Shown: positions 11,131-20,531 of the stretch, piece after piece | Numbering within the stretch: the first letter of the stretch is position 1 | How the letters are laid out: every line of letters begins with the position of its first letter | Origin: Citricoccus muralis | GTDB taxonomy: Bacteria > Actinomycetota > Actinomycetes > Actinomycetales > Micrococcaceae | DNA: 64,000 nucleotides | Reading direction: 5' to 3' | Assembly: GCF_029637705.1 (NCBI RefSeq) | Contig: NZ_CP121252.1 | Coordinates: 2,294,001 to 2,358,000 of the forward strand | Made by a program: the position numbers and the translations under genes | The notes under the pieces: model-generated | What the model was told of the DNA's origin: nothing | The model's input: only the letters and a program-made list of their open reading frames with translations | The model's database searches: none

Positions 11131-11356
11131 TGTTGTTTGCCTTCGTTTTCGGTGTCGGGTCCAGTCACGGGCACCACTGATTCGTGAGGATCAGTAGCGC
11201 TGTCACTGTGCTTCGAGTGCTTCCGGTACACCAGGTGAGGGCTGGCGTGAGGCCGGGTCCGTGCTCCTCGGAAGACGATGGGTGCCATGTGACGATGCAA
11301 CTACGTCGACACCACAAACGCCGCAGACTCCGAGAGGACTCGCACAACAGCTACCT
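11131..11356 (-). other. rplM leader region without genes
   Basis: About 226 nt between the candidate promoter and rplM. No convincing gene was found. A small inverted repeat, ACTGAT and ATCAGT, lies near 11177-11196. The length would allow autoregulation by L13, known in other bacteria, but no specific structure was recognised. Confidence 0.35.
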
Positions 11357-11385
11357 ATGCTACCGGCAATCCGGCGTTGAGGCAA
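11357..11385 (-). promoter_or_regulatory. rplM: Candidate rplM-rpsI promoter
   Basis: On the minus strand TTGCCT (11380-11385) and TAGCAT (11357-11362) are separated by 17 nt. The transcript would have a leader of about 220 nt before rplM. This region lies next to the 3' end of the oxidase gene. Assignment is by pattern only. Confidence 0.45.
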
Positions 11386-11391
11386 AGCGAA

Positions 11392-12546
11392 TCAGGCCGC
11401 CGCCCCGCCTCCCGCGGGGCCGATCATGCCGTCGAGGGTGAACCGCTCTGGGACCGTGGCCGCTCCGGCGACCATCTGCCCTACCAGGCGTCCGATGAGC
11501 GGGGCGAACTTGCCACCGTGCCCCGAACACGGAGACACCACACTGATACTACCGAACCGCTGGAGAATGAAGTTCTCCGTGGGAGTCATGGTGAACACGC
11601 AGCTGGCCTCGGCATATGACTCCAACCCCAATCCAGGCACATGCGCCTGGGCGTAACTCAGCAGGCGCTGTCGAGCATCCTGGTTCAGCGAGCGATCATT
11701 GTGACGAGACGACGCGATGGGTCGCCCGCCTCTAAACTCGGCGATCTTCTGCCCTCGAAAATCTGCATCCCGCCCACCGGGTAGCGAATACACCTGCATC
11801 TCCGGGGTCTTATGGATGAAGGATGGCCAGTCCGCGTCCGCAAATTCTGCGGCATACGGCAAATGGATCACTTGCTCCTGCAGAACCTGCAATGACCCCA
11901 CAAGGGGTCCGGTGACGATCGGGAGGTGAGGCAGCAATTCGGGCAGCCAGCCGCCGACCGCCAGGATGAGGTGCCGAGCGTGTATGGTCCGCCCATCTCG
12001 AGCCACCACAACGTGCCCACTCCCGCGTTCTTGCACCGAGACGACGTCCCAACCCGTCAGCAACTCCGCCCCATGGCGCTGCGCCTGGGCGATCATCGTT
12101 TCCACGGTGGCCTGTGCGTCGAGAGCTCCTGCTTCCGGGTGCCAGAGCACCTCGCTGTCAACGTCAAGCATCGGCCACCGACGCCGCGCCTCACGCGGGC
12201 CCACGAGTTCGTGGTCCACCCCAGCATCGGCAAGGATGCTGGCCAATTGAGCTGGAAACCGTAGCGCGCCGGCGTCGAGAGCGCCCGTCGCCGTCAACAG
12301 GTTCCGCCCCGACTCCTGCTCGAGGTCCGTCCACCAGCGTCGCGCTTCTTTGACCAGTTCAACGTAGAAGGGATCACTGTAGGCGTATCGAAAGATGCGC
12401 GCCGAGCCATGGGAGCTACCCCAAGGATTGGCCGGCGCATGCGCCTCCAACACCAACACCTCACGACCATCGCGCGCCAAGTGCCAGGCCGTCGAGGCCC
12501 CCATCAAGCCTGCGCCGACAACAACGTATTCGTAACTTTCCATCAT
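11392..12546 (-). CDS. FAD-dependent oxidase of the sarcosine oxidase / N-methyltryptophan oxidase family
   Basis: A 384-residue flavoprotein oxidising a secondary or N-methylated amine with release of peroxide; the actual substrate is unknown. The N-terminal Rossmann motif is YVVVGAGLMGASTAWHLA, followed by GSSHGSARIFRYAYSD, typical of monomeric sarcosine oxidases. ASCVFTMTPTENFIL near residue 325 contains the cysteine that in this family binds FAD covalently, and PCSGHGGKFAP follows. AGGGG lies 5 nt before ATG 12546; ATG 12543 is an equally possible start. It is divergent from a LysR regulator that is now broken, so its control is probably altered. Confidence 0.87.
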   Translation of the reverse strand: MMESYEYVVVGAGLMGASTAWHLARDGREVLVLEAHAPANPWGSSHGSARIFRYAYSDPFYVELVKEARRWWTDLEQESGRNLLTATGALDAGALRFPAQLASILADAGVDHELVGPREARRRWPMLDVDSEVLWHPEAGALDAQATVETMIAQAQRHGAELLTGWDVVSVQERGSGHVVVARDGRTIHARHLILAVGGWLPELLPHLPIVTGPLVGSLQVLQEQVIHLPYAAEFADADWPSFIHKTPEMQVYSLPGGRDADFRGQKIAEFRGGRPIASSRHNDRSLNQDARQRLLSYAQAHVPGLGLESYAEASCVFTMTPTENFILQRFGSISVVSPCSGHGGKFAPLIGRLVGQMVAGAATVPERFTLDGMIGPAGGGAAA

Positions 12547-12617
12547 GTGATCCCCTGTACCGGCCTGAACCAATTTCCTGGTGTATCCAGTACCCCACGA
12601 GAATCAGTTCACGTCCA

Positions 12618-12633
12618 ATATCAATCTGGATAT
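12618..12633. promoter_or_regulatory. Candidate LysR operator
   Basis: The inverted repeat ATATC-N6-GATAT lies in the 122-nt divergent region between the oxidase and lysR. LysR proteins usually bind interrupted palindromes in such a position. It is not an exact T-N11-A box. Confidence 0.35.
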
Positions 12634-12668
12634 GATCATTCTTGAACTGCAAATAGTCAGGAGTGCCC

Positions 12669-13184
12669 ATGGAATTGCGACAGTTACGGTATTTCGTCGC
12701 GGTGGCCGAAGAGCTTCATTTCGGCCGCGCTGCTGCTCGCCTGCATATCTCACAGCCGCCCCTGACCGTGCACATCAAACGTCTGGAGCAGACGGTTGGA
12801 GCCACGCTCTTCGACCGCACCTCACGCAGCGTTCAGCTCACCGCTGCAGGAACCAGTCTCTATCCTCGAGCTCTGGCTATTCTCGACGACGTCAACCGCG
12901 CTTCGGCCGAAGTGGGTCTCGTGGCGGAGGGGCAAGTGGGACAAGTGCGTCTCGGGTTTGTGTCTTCTGCGAGCTACGAGGTGGTGCCGCTCGCCCTGCG
13001 GGAGATGCGTGAGGAGCATCCCGGTATCAGCGTTGATTTGGAGCCCTTGGTTACCGGTGAACAGCTGGAAGCTCTCATGCAGCATCGCCTGGACCTGGGA
13101 GTCGTCCGCGATGCTCCCCTGCACCCCGGATTGGATTTCGTCACATTGCGCGAAGAACGCATTGTGGCGGTGGTACCCGCAGAT
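12669..13184 (+). pseudogene. LysR-family regulator, 5' fragment (interrupted by IS21-family element)
   Basis: The first 172 codons of a LysR regulator. MELRQLRYFVAVAEELHFGR and the winged-helix segment ISQPPLTVHIKRLE give an intact DNA-binding domain, followed by about half of the effector domain. AGGAG lies 5 nt before the ATG. The gene is cut after GAT 13184 by the mobile element; joined to the 3' fragment at 15842 it reads in frame for 300 residues, a normal LysR length. As it stands, translation continues 30 codons into the element and stops at 13274, so a truncated DNA-binding protein could still be made. Confidence 0.92.
13180..13184. repeat. Target-site duplication, left copy (CAGAT)
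   Basis: CAGAT directly precedes the TG end of the element and is repeated at 15837-15841. Removing the element and one copy restores the lysR frame. Confidence 0.9.
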
Positions 13185-13221
13185 TGGCGCATAGCGTTAG
13201 ATGAAAGCGCTGGTCTGGGTA
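13185..13221 (+). repeat. IS21-family left terminal inverted repeat
   Basis: 37 bp starting TGGCGCATAGC, matching the reverse complement of 15800-15836 with one mismatch at position 12. Within it, 13203-13221 recurs in diverged form at 13225-13243 (both end TCTGGGTA), a 22-bp period as expected for multiple IstA binding sites at an IS21 end. Confidence 0.9.
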
Positions 13222-13328
13222 CCTGGAAGCGTTGTTCTGGGTATGTGGTAGCACTGTGGTCTGCTGAGGAGTAGCGGCGTCGTCCGGCGCTGCTTTCTCT
13301 TCTAGATTCATGGAAGCAGGCCTTCATC

Positions 13329-14912
13329 GTGGTTGATTACAAGAAGATCATGTCTCTGTTGCTGGAGTCGCGGTCTTATCGAGATATCGCTGAGTCCTTA
13401 GGATGTTCTCAACGAGACGTCGCTAAAGCCCGTGCGGTGATCAAGGAGCACGGCCTCACAGGTGATCAAGTAGCTGTCATGACCGTAGAACGGGTAGAGG
13501 AACTCTTCCCCGATCGGCGCCGACGAGTTGCAGGTGAGTATCTAGCGCCGGAATTCGGCCCGGTCGTGGCATCGATGCGTTCGAACCGTCACTTCACTTT
13601 GCTCCAGGGGTGGAGAACTTATCTCGGTGTGGCCTCCGAACTGCGGAAATACTCGTATTCTCAGTACTGCCACCTCTTCAGCGATTACGCGGCAAGAAAC
13701 GATCTTGTAGCCACTTTGCACCATGAACCGGGGCGGGCGGTATTCATCGATTGGGCCGGTGACACCCTCCAGGTCTGCGACGCGGTCACCGGTGAAATCA
13801 CCAAGGTCTACTTGTTCGTCGCGGTGTTGCCGTACTCGGGGTTGGTGTACTGCACAGGATGCACTGATATGCGTATGAACGCGTGGTTGAGCGCTCACAA
13901 GGCAGCTTTCGAGTATTTCGGCGGGGTGCCCCAGATTGTGGTCCCTGATAACGCGCCCACTGCTACTCACCGCCCTACCAAAGGTGAGTCTGCCCGGGTC
14001 GTGAATCCGAAGTACCAGCAGTTAGCCGATCACTACGCAACGGCGATCGTGCCTGCCAGGGTGCGCAAGCCTCGAGACAAAGCCGCCGTAGAATCTGCCG
14101 TTCAGGTGATCAACAAGCGAGTCATCGGATATCTCTGCGAAGACGTCTTCACGACCGTGACCGAGCTCAACACCGCGATCGCTGTTCGGATGAGGGAAAT
14201 CAATGAAGAGATCCGCCGGGCTGATGGGACCACCAGGGCCGAACGATTCATGGCAGAAGAGGCATCTGCTTTGGGAGGCTTGCCTGTTGAGGGGTTTGAA
14301 GATGTTGAATACCGGCAGGTCAAAGTGGGACGGAATTATCATGTGACCTGCGATTATCAGCACTACTCAGTGCCTCACCGACTCGCAGGTCAATTGCTGC
14401 GAGCACGACTGACGGATCAACAGGTCAGTATCTTCGATGGCGATGCCATCGTTGCAGAGCACCGACGAAAACACGGCCGCCGGGGCCAGTACTCCACTGA
14501 TTCCGCGCATGTACCCCTCCAGCACCAAGACGTCGCTGGCTTGTGGTCTCGTGATTGGTTTATCCGTCGGGCGGCCGCGTTTGGGCCGGCCACCGTGGAG
14601 ATCATCACCGCGGTCTTAGACCGCCATAAGATCGAGGCTCAGGGGTATCTGGAGTGCCAGAACATTCTCGAGTCCCTGGGCAAGCGCGATAAGCAACGCC
14701 TCGAGGCTGCGTGCACGCAGTTAGCCAACCTGGGTGGGTATGCCAGCTATTCCGGACTCAAGCGACTCATGGCTGCCATTGATTCTGATACGAAAACATC
14801 TCGGCCACACAGGCCAGCAGCCGCCACCATCAAGCCCCAGCCGGCCGTCGATACCCTCGATCCAGCACAGATCTACGTGCGTGGAGCTGACTACTACCAG
14901 CAGGGACGGTGA
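13329..14912 (+). CDS. istA: IS21-family transposase IstA
   Basis: A 527-residue DDE transposase. An N-terminal helix-turn-helix (residues 15-40, YRDIAESLGCSQRDVAKA) is followed by the rve integrase core with catalytic Asp141 (FIDWAGD), Asp207 (VVPDNAP) and Glu255 (AAVESAV). The C-terminal domain (VTCDYQHYSVPHRLAG) is typical of the family. The GTG start lies 108 nt inside the left repeat. Its stop overlaps the istB GTG by 4 nt. Confidence 0.96.
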   Translation: MVDYKKIMSLLLESRSYRDIAESLGCSQRDVAKARAVIKEHGLTGDQVAVMTVERVEELFPDRRRRVAGEYLAPEFGPVVASMRSNRHFTLLQGWRTYLGVASELRKYSYSQYCHLFSDYAARNDLVATLHHEPGRAVFIDWAGDTLQVCDAVTGEITKVYLFVAVLPYSGLVYCTGCTDMRMNAWLSAHKAAFEYFGGVPQIVVPDNAPTATHRPTKGESARVVNPKYQQLADHYATAIVPARVRKPRDKAAVESAVQVINKRVIGYLCEDVFTTVTELNTAIAVRMREINEEIRRADGTTRAERFMAEEASALGGLPVEGFEDVEYRQVKVGRNYHVTCDYQHYSVPHRLAGQLLRARLTDQQVSIFDGDAIVAEHRRKHGRRGQYSTDSAHVPLQHQDVAGLWSRDWFIRRAAAFGPATVEIITAVLDRHKIEAQGYLECQNILESLGKRDKQRLEAACTQLANLGGYASYSGLKRLMAAIDSDTKTSRPHRPAAATIKPQPAVDTLDPAQIYVRGADYYQQGR

Positions 14913-15727
14913 ACAGCGCCATGACCACGACACCGGCGAGCCCGGCCTTGATGAATTCAGTGTTCACTACCGAGGACAAAGAGAAGTTTCGTACCTTACG
15001 GATCACTCACTTGGCTGCGAAGTTCGAAGAACTCATCATCGATGAGAGCAACGACCACCTGACCCCGGAGCAAATATTCCTGGCGGCCGTTGATGACGCT
15101 TTAGACCAGCGAAGAGTGAAGAACATTCAGAAACTGCTCCTGGCTGCTCAGCTACCGATCATGCGGGCCTCGATCGCGGAGATCCATTATCAAGAAGGAC
15201 GGAACATTACCCCAGCCAGGATGGCCCGCTACGCCGCACATGACTGGGCCAATGAGACCGCTAACCTGTTGATCACCTCGCCCACAGGAGGAGGAAAGAC
15301 CTATATTGCCTGCGCGATTGCCGTAGCGGCATGTCACAACGAGCATAAAGTCTTCTACACCCGCATGGACGAGCTCGCTCGTCGTCTCGTCATCGCTCGA
15401 GGCGATGGCATCGCTCATCAGGCCTTGTTGAACCGGCTATCTGATGCGGATCTACTCATCATCGACGATTTCCTGACCGTCGGTATTGACCCTGAAGCCG
15501 CGAACGATCTTTTCGCGATACTGGCAAACCGAGAACACCGGGCAGCCACCATGATCGCTTCTCAAACCGGGCCCGCGTACTGGGCTTCAGCTCTCCCTGA
15601 CAGAATCGCTGCGGATAGTATCGTCAATCGACTGGCGAATAATGCCCGCACGATAAACCTTGGCGACATTGATATGCGGCGCCACCAAGGTGAACAGACA
15701 CGAGCGGCCCCTGGCTACTGGGAGTAG
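14909..15727 (+). CDS. istB: IS21-family helper ATPase IstB
   Basis: A 272-residue AAA+ ATPase (DnaC-like) that helps IstA choose and activate target DNA. Walker A is SPTGGGKT near residue 130 and Walker B is LLIIDDF near 183. The GTG start overlaps the istA stop (GTGA); an internal ATG at 14921 is an alternative. A strong hairpin follows the stop. Confidence 0.95.
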   Translation: MNSAMTTTPASPALMNSVFTTEDKEKFRTLRITHLAAKFEELIIDESNDHLTPEQIFLAAVDDALDQRRVKNIQKLLLAAQLPIMRASIAEIHYQEGRNITPARMARYAAHDWANETANLLITSPTGGGKTYIACAIAVAACHNEHKVFYTRMDELARRLVIARGDGIAHQALLNRLSDADLLIIDDFLTVGIDPEAANDLFAILANREHRAATMIASQTGPAYWASALPDRIAADSIVNRLANNARTINLGDIDMRRHQGEQTRAAPGYWE

Positions 15728-15743
15728 AAAAACTCGAGAAACC

Positions 15744-15782
15744 GACGACCGGGAAGCACCATAGAGGTGCTTCCCGGTCGTC
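15744..15782 (+). terminator. Terminator inside the right end of the IS21-family element
   Basis: A perfect 17-bp stem (15744-15760 with 15766-15782) with a 5-nt loop, 17 nt after the istB stop. It should end the transposase transcript before the right terminal repeat. Confidence 0.8.
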
Positions 15783-15799
15783 AGAACTCCGCTACCACT

Positions 15800-15836
15800 T
15801 ACCCAGACCAGCGCTTTCATCTAAGGCTATGCGCCA
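15800..15836 (-). repeat. IS21-family right terminal inverted repeat
   Basis: 37 bp ending GGCTATGCGCCA, the inverted partner of 13185-13221 with a single difference. It is followed at once by the second CAGAT. Confidence 0.9.
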
Positions 15837-15841
15837 CAGAT
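15837..15841. repeat. Target-site duplication, right copy (CAGAT)
   Basis: Matches 13180-13184 exactly and lies directly after the CA end of the element. Confidence 0.9.
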
Positions 15842-16228
15842 CACCGACTAGCCCAACAGCCCGAGCTGGGCCCGGAAGACCTGACGGATGAACCTTTGAT
15901 CCTTTTCCCCTTCACCTCCATGCCGGGATTCGTTGCCAAAGCTCTAGAGGTGTTTCGTGAGCACGGCTCTTCTCCGCAGGTGGTGCAACAGGTCATCAAC
16001 CAGGAAAACGTGATGGGACTCGTGGCCGCAGGCATCGGCGTGTCCCTGCTGCCCGAGTCCTTCTCGTCAGTGCGACATCCCCGTGTCGTCACGAGAGCGG
16101 TGACCAGGGCTCCGACGTCATTGTTGCAATTGGCGTCCGCGCCCGGAGGCGCTTCGCCCGCAACTTCCGTCATACGCGATGTCCTGCTCGGTCAGCGACC
16201 GCGAGACTCATCGGTCGCTACTGTATAG
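15842..16228 (+). pseudogene. LysR-family regulator, 3' fragment
   Basis: The last 128 codons of the regulator cut at 13184, starting HRLAQQPELGPEDLTDEPLI. It holds the second half of the effector-binding domain (NQENVMGLVAAGIGVSLLPE). It has no start signal of its own. It is convergent with truA and overlaps its 3' end by 11 nt. Confidence 0.92.
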
Positions 16229-17144
16229 CTGATGAGGGACAATCCTCACTGTTAGCGCTGCCCGTCGTCGTCCTCCGCGCTCGGGCCCGCAGCGCCTGAG
16301 CTGCGAGGCCCTCTGCCGACTCTGGGTAATCGATGCGCTCCAACACCAGCCCGTGTGCCGGAGCCAGGCGCACGTCGGAACCACGGCGCTGTTCAGAGAG
16401 CCGCTCCAACATCCATCCCGCCGGACGCTTCCCCTCCCCGACCAGCATGGAGCTGCCCACCAAAGCACGCACCATGTTGTGGCAAAAGGCGTCGGCCTCT
16501 AGTTCCGCGTGGATCACCCCCGAGCGATCCCGGTGCAGATCAAACCGACGCAGTGAACGAATCGTCGTCGCTCCCTCGCGCGGTTTGCAGAAGGAGAGGA
16601 AGTCATGCAGTCCGAGCATCGAATCCGCTTCCGCCTGCATCAGCGAAAGACTCAGCTCCGTGCCGTGCCAGTGTGTGAAGCGACGCTGGAGTGGATCTCG
16701 GGAATCCAATTGATCCGCGATGCGGTATCGGTAGGAGCGCCCCCGGGCGGAGAACCGTGCGTCGAACCCGTCTGGGGCGACCACGGCCCGGCGGATAACA
16801 ACGCTGCCTTCCTGGGACCGCAGGACACCGTTGAGCCGGCGCACTAAGGCATCTTCGGATGTCACCCCCGGGCGTTGTCGGCTCACGTGTGTCCACTCTT
16901 GGGGCGTCAGGTCGCAGTGGATGACCTGATGCGCGGCGTGCACTCCGGCATCGGTACGACCGGCGACCACTGTTCGTACCGGGCGCCGGATCACCATCTC
17001 CAGCCCTGCTTCTACGGCGCCTTGAACAGAATCCAATCCTGGCTGAATAGCCCAACCGTGGTATGCCCCGCCGTCGTAGGCCAGATCAATCCTGATCCGC
17101 ACCAAATGATCGGGGGCAAAAGCGGCGGAAGGTGGTTGGGACAT
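16218..17144 (-). CDS. truA: tRNA pseudouridine(38-40) synthase
   Basis: Converts uridines 38-40 in the tRNA anticodon arm to pseudouridine. 308 residues with catalytic Asp65 in AGRTDAGVHA, plus RSYRYRI and FCHNMVRALVGSSMLVGEGK near the C-terminus. The first roughly 10 and last 25 residues are poorly conserved extensions. TAGAAT ends 6 nt before the ATG, so the message is probably leaderless and starts independently of rplQ, from which it is separated by a terminator. In many bacteria truA is simply the last gene of the alpha operon. Confidence 0.96.
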   Translation of the reverse strand: MSQPPSAAFAPDHLVRIRIDLAYDGGAYHGWAIQPGLDSVQGAVEAGLEMVIRRPVRTVVAGRTDAGVHAAHQVIHCDLTPQEWTHVSRQRPGVTSEDALVRRLNGVLRSQEGSVVIRRAVVAPDGFDARFSARGRSYRYRIADQLDSRDPLQRRFTHWHGTELSLSLMQAEADSMLGLHDFLSFCKPREGATTIRSLRRFDLHRDRSGVIHAELEADAFCHNMVRALVGSSMLVGEGKRPAGWMLERLSEQRRGSDVRLAPAHGLVLERIDYPESAEGLAAQALRARARRTTTGSANSEDCPSSAIQ

Positions 17145-17150
17145 AGAGCG

Positions 17151-17156
17151 ATTCTA
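17151..17156 (-). promoter_or_regulatory. truA: Candidate -10 box for truA
   Basis: TAGAAT on the minus strand, 6 nt before the truA ATG; five of six match TATAAT. It implies a leaderless truA mRNA. Confidence 0.5.
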
Positions 17157-17219
17157 TCTGCGACTGCGGTGTCACCCTGGATACCTGTAGTCCATGGTCT
17201 TTCCCCTTCGACCACGAAA

Positions 17220-17258
17220 AAGCTCCGGCCCCACGGAAAATCCATGGGGCCGGAGCTT
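17220..17258 (-). terminator. Intrinsic terminator after rplQ
   Basis: A 14-bp stem (17220-17233 with 17245-17258) followed on the minus strand by TTTTT. This is the end of the alpha operon, 22 nt beyond rplQ. Confidence 0.88.
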
Positions 17259-17279
17259 ATGCGCTGTGCTAGGTGGAAA

Positions 17280-17828
17280 CTACTTGGTCTCGCCCTCAGC
17301 GGCATCCTCAGCAGGTGCCTCCGCTTCGGCCGGGGCCTCAGCCTCGGTTGCCTCGGCCTCAACGACCTCGGTTTCCTCGACGACGACCTCTTCAGCAGGA
17401 GCCTCGGAGGCGACAGCCTTCTCGGCTTCCTTCACCACGGCCTGCTTCGGCGATACGGGCTCCATGACCAGCTCGATGACGGCCATCGGAGCGTTGTCGC
17501 CCTGACGGTTGCCGATCTTGGTGATGCGGGTGTAGCCGCCTTCACGCTGTGCCATAGCCGGACCGATGACCGTGAACAGCTCGTGCACGATCGACTTGTT
17601 GGTGCGGTTCTTGGCTGCAATCAGGCCCTGAACGCGACGACGAGCAGGCAGATCGCCCTTCTTAGCGAAGGTGATCAGGCGCTCAGCGAAAGGCTGAAGA
17701 CGCTTGGCCTTGGTGACCGTGGTGGTCACGGACTTGTGCTCGAACAGGTTCGCGGCCAGGTTGGCCAGCATGATCCGCTGGTGAGCCGGGCTGCCACCCA
17801 GGCGCGGACCTTTGGTTGGGGTCAGCAT
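17280..17828 (-). CDS. rplQ: 50S ribosomal protein L17 (bL17) with acidic C-terminal tail
   Basis: 182 residues, longer than the usual 120-130. The conserved domain is residues 1-125 ([20 protein letters not shown] to APMAVIELV). The final 55 or so residues are a Glu/Ala/Val-rich tail ([20 protein letters not shown]). L17 lies near the peptide exit of the 50S subunit. It follows rpoA after 62 nt. Confidence 0.98.
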   Translation of the reverse strand: MLTPTKGPRLGGSPAHQRIMLANLAANLFEHKSVTTTVTKAKRLQPFAERLITFAKKGDLPARRRVQGLIAAKNRTNKSIVHELFTVIGPAMAQREGGYTRITKIGNRQGDNAPMAVIELVMEPVSPKQAVVKEAEKAVASEAPAEEVVVEETEVVEAEATEAEAPAEAEAPAEDAAEGETK

Positions 17829-17890
17829 AGTTGGTTCTCCTCAGATGTCTTCCGTGATCGGTGGATGCACAGAAGCTAATGTTTCGTGGT

Positions 17891-18895
17891 TCAGTAGTCG
17901 CCGAACGGCTCGTCCTCTGACTCCTGAGAGTGCAGAGAAGGATCGAAGCCAGCCGGGGAATCCTTGAGCGACAGGCCCAGTTCCACCAGCTTCTCTTTGA
18001 CCTCGTCGATGGACTTAGCGCCGAAGTTCCGGATGTCCATCAAGTCTGCTTCGGAGCGTGCGACTAGTTCACCCACGGAGTGGATGCCCTCACGCTTGAG
18101 GCAGTTGTACGAGCGAACAGTCAGCTCCAGGTCCTCGATCGGCAGAGCCATGTCGGCGGCAACAGCGTTGTCCGACGGCCCGGGGCCGATCTCGATTCCT
18201 TCAGCTGCCACGTTCAACTCACGAGCGAGTCCGAAGAGCTCCACCAGGGTGGAACCTGCGGAGGCCACTGCATCGCGGGGTGCCATGGCTTCCTTGGTCT
18301 CGACATCGAGGATCAGACGATCGAAGTCGGTGCGCTGCTCGACACGAGTAGCTTCGACTTTGAAGGTCACCTTCAGAACCGGCGAGTAAATCGAGTCGAC
18401 AGGAATGCGACCGATCTCAGCGTCCGGAGTCTTGTTCTGTGCTGCGGTCACGTAGCCGCGACCACGCTCAATGGTGAGTTCCATATCGAACTTGCCCTTG
18501 CCGTTCAGCGTGGCGATGTGCAGGTCCGGGTTGTGGATCTCGACACCAGCCGGAGGCGTGATGTCTGCTGCGGTGACGGTGCCGGGGCCCTGCTTGCGCA
18601 GGTAGGCAACGACCGGCTCGTCGTGTTCCGACGAAACCGACAGCTTCTTGATATTCAGGATGACCTCGGTGACATCCTCCTTGACGCCGTTCACGGTCGA
18701 GAACTCGTGCAGCACGCCATCCACGCGGATGCTGGTTACCGCAGCACCGGGGATGGAGGACAGCAGAGTACGGCGCAGGGAGTTACCGAGGGTGTAACCG
18801 AAACCCGGCTCCAGCGGCTCGATCACGAACCGGGAGCGGTGCTCGGCGACGACTTCTTCAGTCAACGTGGGACGCTGTGCAATGAGCACTGACAT
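17891..18895 (-). CDS. rpoA: RNA polymerase alpha subunit
   Basis: 334 residues. The N-terminal domain (to about 230) dimerises and nucleates polymerase assembly ([20 protein letters not shown]). The C-terminal domain, about 245-320 ([20 protein letters not shown] and [12 protein letters not shown]), binds UP-element DNA and activators. The start [11 protein letters not shown] is chosen by family alignment, with AAAGGA directly in front; an in-frame ATG 33 nt upstream is possible but less likely. rpsD is not between rpsK and rpoA. Confidence 0.97.
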   Translation of the reverse strand: MSVLIAQRPTLTEEVVAEHRSRFVIEPLEPGFGYTLGNSLRRTLLSSIPGAAVTSIRVDGVLHEFSTVNGVKEDVTEVILNIKKLSVSSEHDEPVVAYLRKQGPGTVTAADITPPAGVEIHNPDLHIATLNGKGKFDMELTIERGRGYVTAAQNKTPDAEIGRIPVDSIYSPVLKVTFKVEATRVEQRTDFDRLILDVETKEAMAPRDAVASAGSTLVELFGLARELNVAAEGIEIGPGPSDNAVAADMALPIEDLELTVRSYNCLKREGIHSVGELVARSEADLMDIRNFGAKSIDEVKEKLVELGLSLKDSPAGFDPSLHSQESEDEPFGDY

Positions 18896-19044
18896 TTCCT
18901 TTCGGCGAACGTCCGCCATATGACGCACGCGGGGGGTGGAAACGAATGTTATGGGCTGGGGGACGCGTTACGTCACCGGCTGTGGATCGAACGTTATGGC
19001 TTCGCCCGATCCCGCCGCCGGCAACAGCAACGCGTGAGACAACG

Positions 19045-19446
19045 TCAGACGCGGCGGCGCTTAGCCGGACGGCAACCGTTGTGAGCTGACGGAGTCACGT
19101 CCTGAATGGAGCCGACCTCCAGTCCAGCGGCCTGCAACGAACGAATCGCGGTCTCGCGGCCCGAGCCCGGGCCCTTCACGAATACGTCGACCTTGCGCAT
19201 GCCGTGCTCCTGCGCGCGCTTGGCAGCCTGCTCAGCGGCAGTCTGTGCGGCGAAGGGGGTGGACTTACGCGAACCCTTGAATCCCATTTCACCGGCAGAG
19301 GACCAGGAGATGACTGCGCCGGTCGTGTCGGTGATGGAAACAATGGTGTTGTTAAAAGTGCTCTTGATGTGGGCCTGGCCCTGAGCGATGTTCTTCTTGG
19401 CGTTACGGCGACCCTTGCGCGCCGTACCACGTGTCTTGGGGGGCAT
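19045..19446 (-). CDS. rpsK: 30S ribosomal protein S11 (uS11)
   Basis: 133 residues, part of the 30S platform near the E site. A basic N-terminus ([20 protein letters not shown]) leads to family sequence [16 protein letters not shown] and the end [10 protein letters not shown]. It lies between rpsM and rpoA. Confidence 0.98.
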   Translation of the reverse strand: MPPKTRGTARKGRRNAKKNIAQGQAHIKSTFNNTIVSITDTTGAVISWSSAGEMGFKGSRKSTPFAAQTAAEQAAKRAQEHGMRKVDVFVKGPGSGRETAIRSLQAAGLEVGSIQDVTPSAHNGCRPAKRRRV

Positions 19447-19516
19447 GAAGTTCTCCTACGAAAGCTGTGCTATGGATGCTGACCGCAACCAGAGGCGGCG
19501 AAGGAAGTAGCTAAGA

Positions 19517-19885
19517 CTACTTCTTCTTACCTGCCACGGTCTTCTTCGGTCCCTTACGGGTGCGAGCATTGGTCTTGGTGCGCTGTCCACGCACCGGAAG
19601 GCCACGGCGATGCCGCAGACCTTCGTAGCTGCCGATCTCAACCTTGCGGCGAATGTCGGCGGCGACCTCACGACGGAGGTCGCCCTCAACCTTGAAGTTG
19701 CCTTCGATGTAGTCGCGCAGCTGGACCAGCTCAGCGTCAGTGAGGTCCTTCACGCGAGTGCTCGGGTTGACCCCCGTAGCCTCGATTGCCTGCTCTGCAC
19801 GGGTCTTGCCCACGCCGTAGATGTACGTAAGAGCGATGATCACGCGCTTTTCGCGCGGGATGTCAACGCCTGCTAGACGTGCCAT
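19517..19885 (-). CDS. rpsM: 30S ribosomal protein S13 (uS13)
   Basis: 122 residues. [15 protein letters not shown] is the standard start; AAGGAG lies upstream. [20 protein letters not shown] and the basic tail [10 protein letters not shown] reach the decoding and intersubunit region. The first large gene after rpmJ in the alpha operon; the 267 nt between them hold no gene I can support. Confidence 0.98.
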   Translation of the reverse strand: MARLAGVDIPREKRVIIALTYIYGVGKTRAEQAIEATGVNPSTRVKDLTDAELVQLRDYIEGNFKVEGDLRREVAADIRRKVEIGSYEGLRHRRGLPVRGQRTKTNARTRKGPKKTVAGKKK

Positions 19886-20152
19886 ATGGCCGTTCTCCTT
19901 GTTCTTCTTTAGCAAAGGTCTGCATCATTCCGTCCTCCCACCTGGCGAAGCACATCGCCTGCATCCGCCGTTCCGGCCCGGTCGAAGAACTCGACTGAAG
20001 TCGGCTTGCGCGATGCGGTGAAAGTCTCCGGCCTTTGCCTATCCGGAGGTTGGTTGCGATAGCTCAAGAGCTTCCGCATTCCCTGTCATGATGTTGGCCG
20101 CTGTTTCGGGCCGTATTTTGTGCAGCTACGGGTGGCTCGTCCTAGCGGACGA
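19886..20152 (-). other. Spacer between rpmJ and rpsM
   Basis: 267 nt without a supported gene. A CTCCGG/CCGGAG inverted repeat (about 20019-20046) is the only clear structure. In most bacteria this spacing is much shorter, so an internal promoter or leader for the rpsM part is possible. Confidence 0.3.
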
Positions 20153-20266
20153 TCAGCCCTGGCGCTGCTTATGGCGTGGGTTCTCGCAGATCACGATCAC
20201 GCGGCCATGGCGACGAATCACCTGGCACTTGTCGCAGATCCGCTTCACGCTGGGCTGAACCTTCAT
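20153..20266 (-). CDS. rpmJ: 50S ribosomal protein L36 (bL36), zinc-binding form
   Basis: 37 residues, [20 protein letters not shown] and onward. Cys11, Cys14, Cys27 and His32 form the zinc ribbon of the C+ type. It follows infA after 43 nt. Zinc-type L36 paralogues are often swapped under zinc limitation. Confidence 0.97.
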   Translation of the reverse strand: MKVQPSVKRICDKCQVIRRHGRVIVICENPRHKQRQG

Positions 20267-20309
20267 GGCTCCTCCTTGAGCGTTGTACGGGGGTTTGTCG
20301 ATGAACTGA

Positions 20310-20531
20310 TTACTTGTAGCGGTACACGATACGACCACGATTCAGATCGTACGGGCTAAGCTCGACGACCACGCGGTCTTCGGGCAGGATACGGATGTAG
20401 TGCTGACGCATCTTTCCCGAAATCGTGGCGAGCACGATGTGCTCGTTCTGCAACTTGACCCGGAACATTGCGTTCGGCAATGCCTCGGTGACCGTGCCCT
20501 CGACTTCGATGACACCTTCCTTCTTAGCCAT
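20310..20531 (-). CDS. infA: Translation initiation factor IF-1
   Basis: 73 residues, a single OB-fold domain binding the 30S A site: [20 protein letters not shown], then [20 protein letters not shown] and the closing [10 protein letters not shown]. It heads the infA-rpmJ-rpsM-rpsK-rpoA-rplQ group. Confidence 0.98.
   Translation of the reverse strand: MAKKEGVIEVEGTVTEALPNAMFRVKLQNEHIVLATISGKMRQHYIRILPEDRVVVELSPYDLNRGRIVYRYK

Larger units (their letters stand above)
13185..15836 (+). mobile_element. Complete IS21-family insertion sequence
   Basis: A 2652-bp element bounded by 37-bp terminal inverted repeats with one mismatch, starting TG and ending CA as expected for the IS21 family, and flanked by a 5-bp duplication CAGAT. 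It encodes istA and istB in overlapping frames. Both termini and both genes look intact, so the element may still be active. The sharp duplication and restored lysR frame suggest a recent insertion. Confidence 0.95.
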
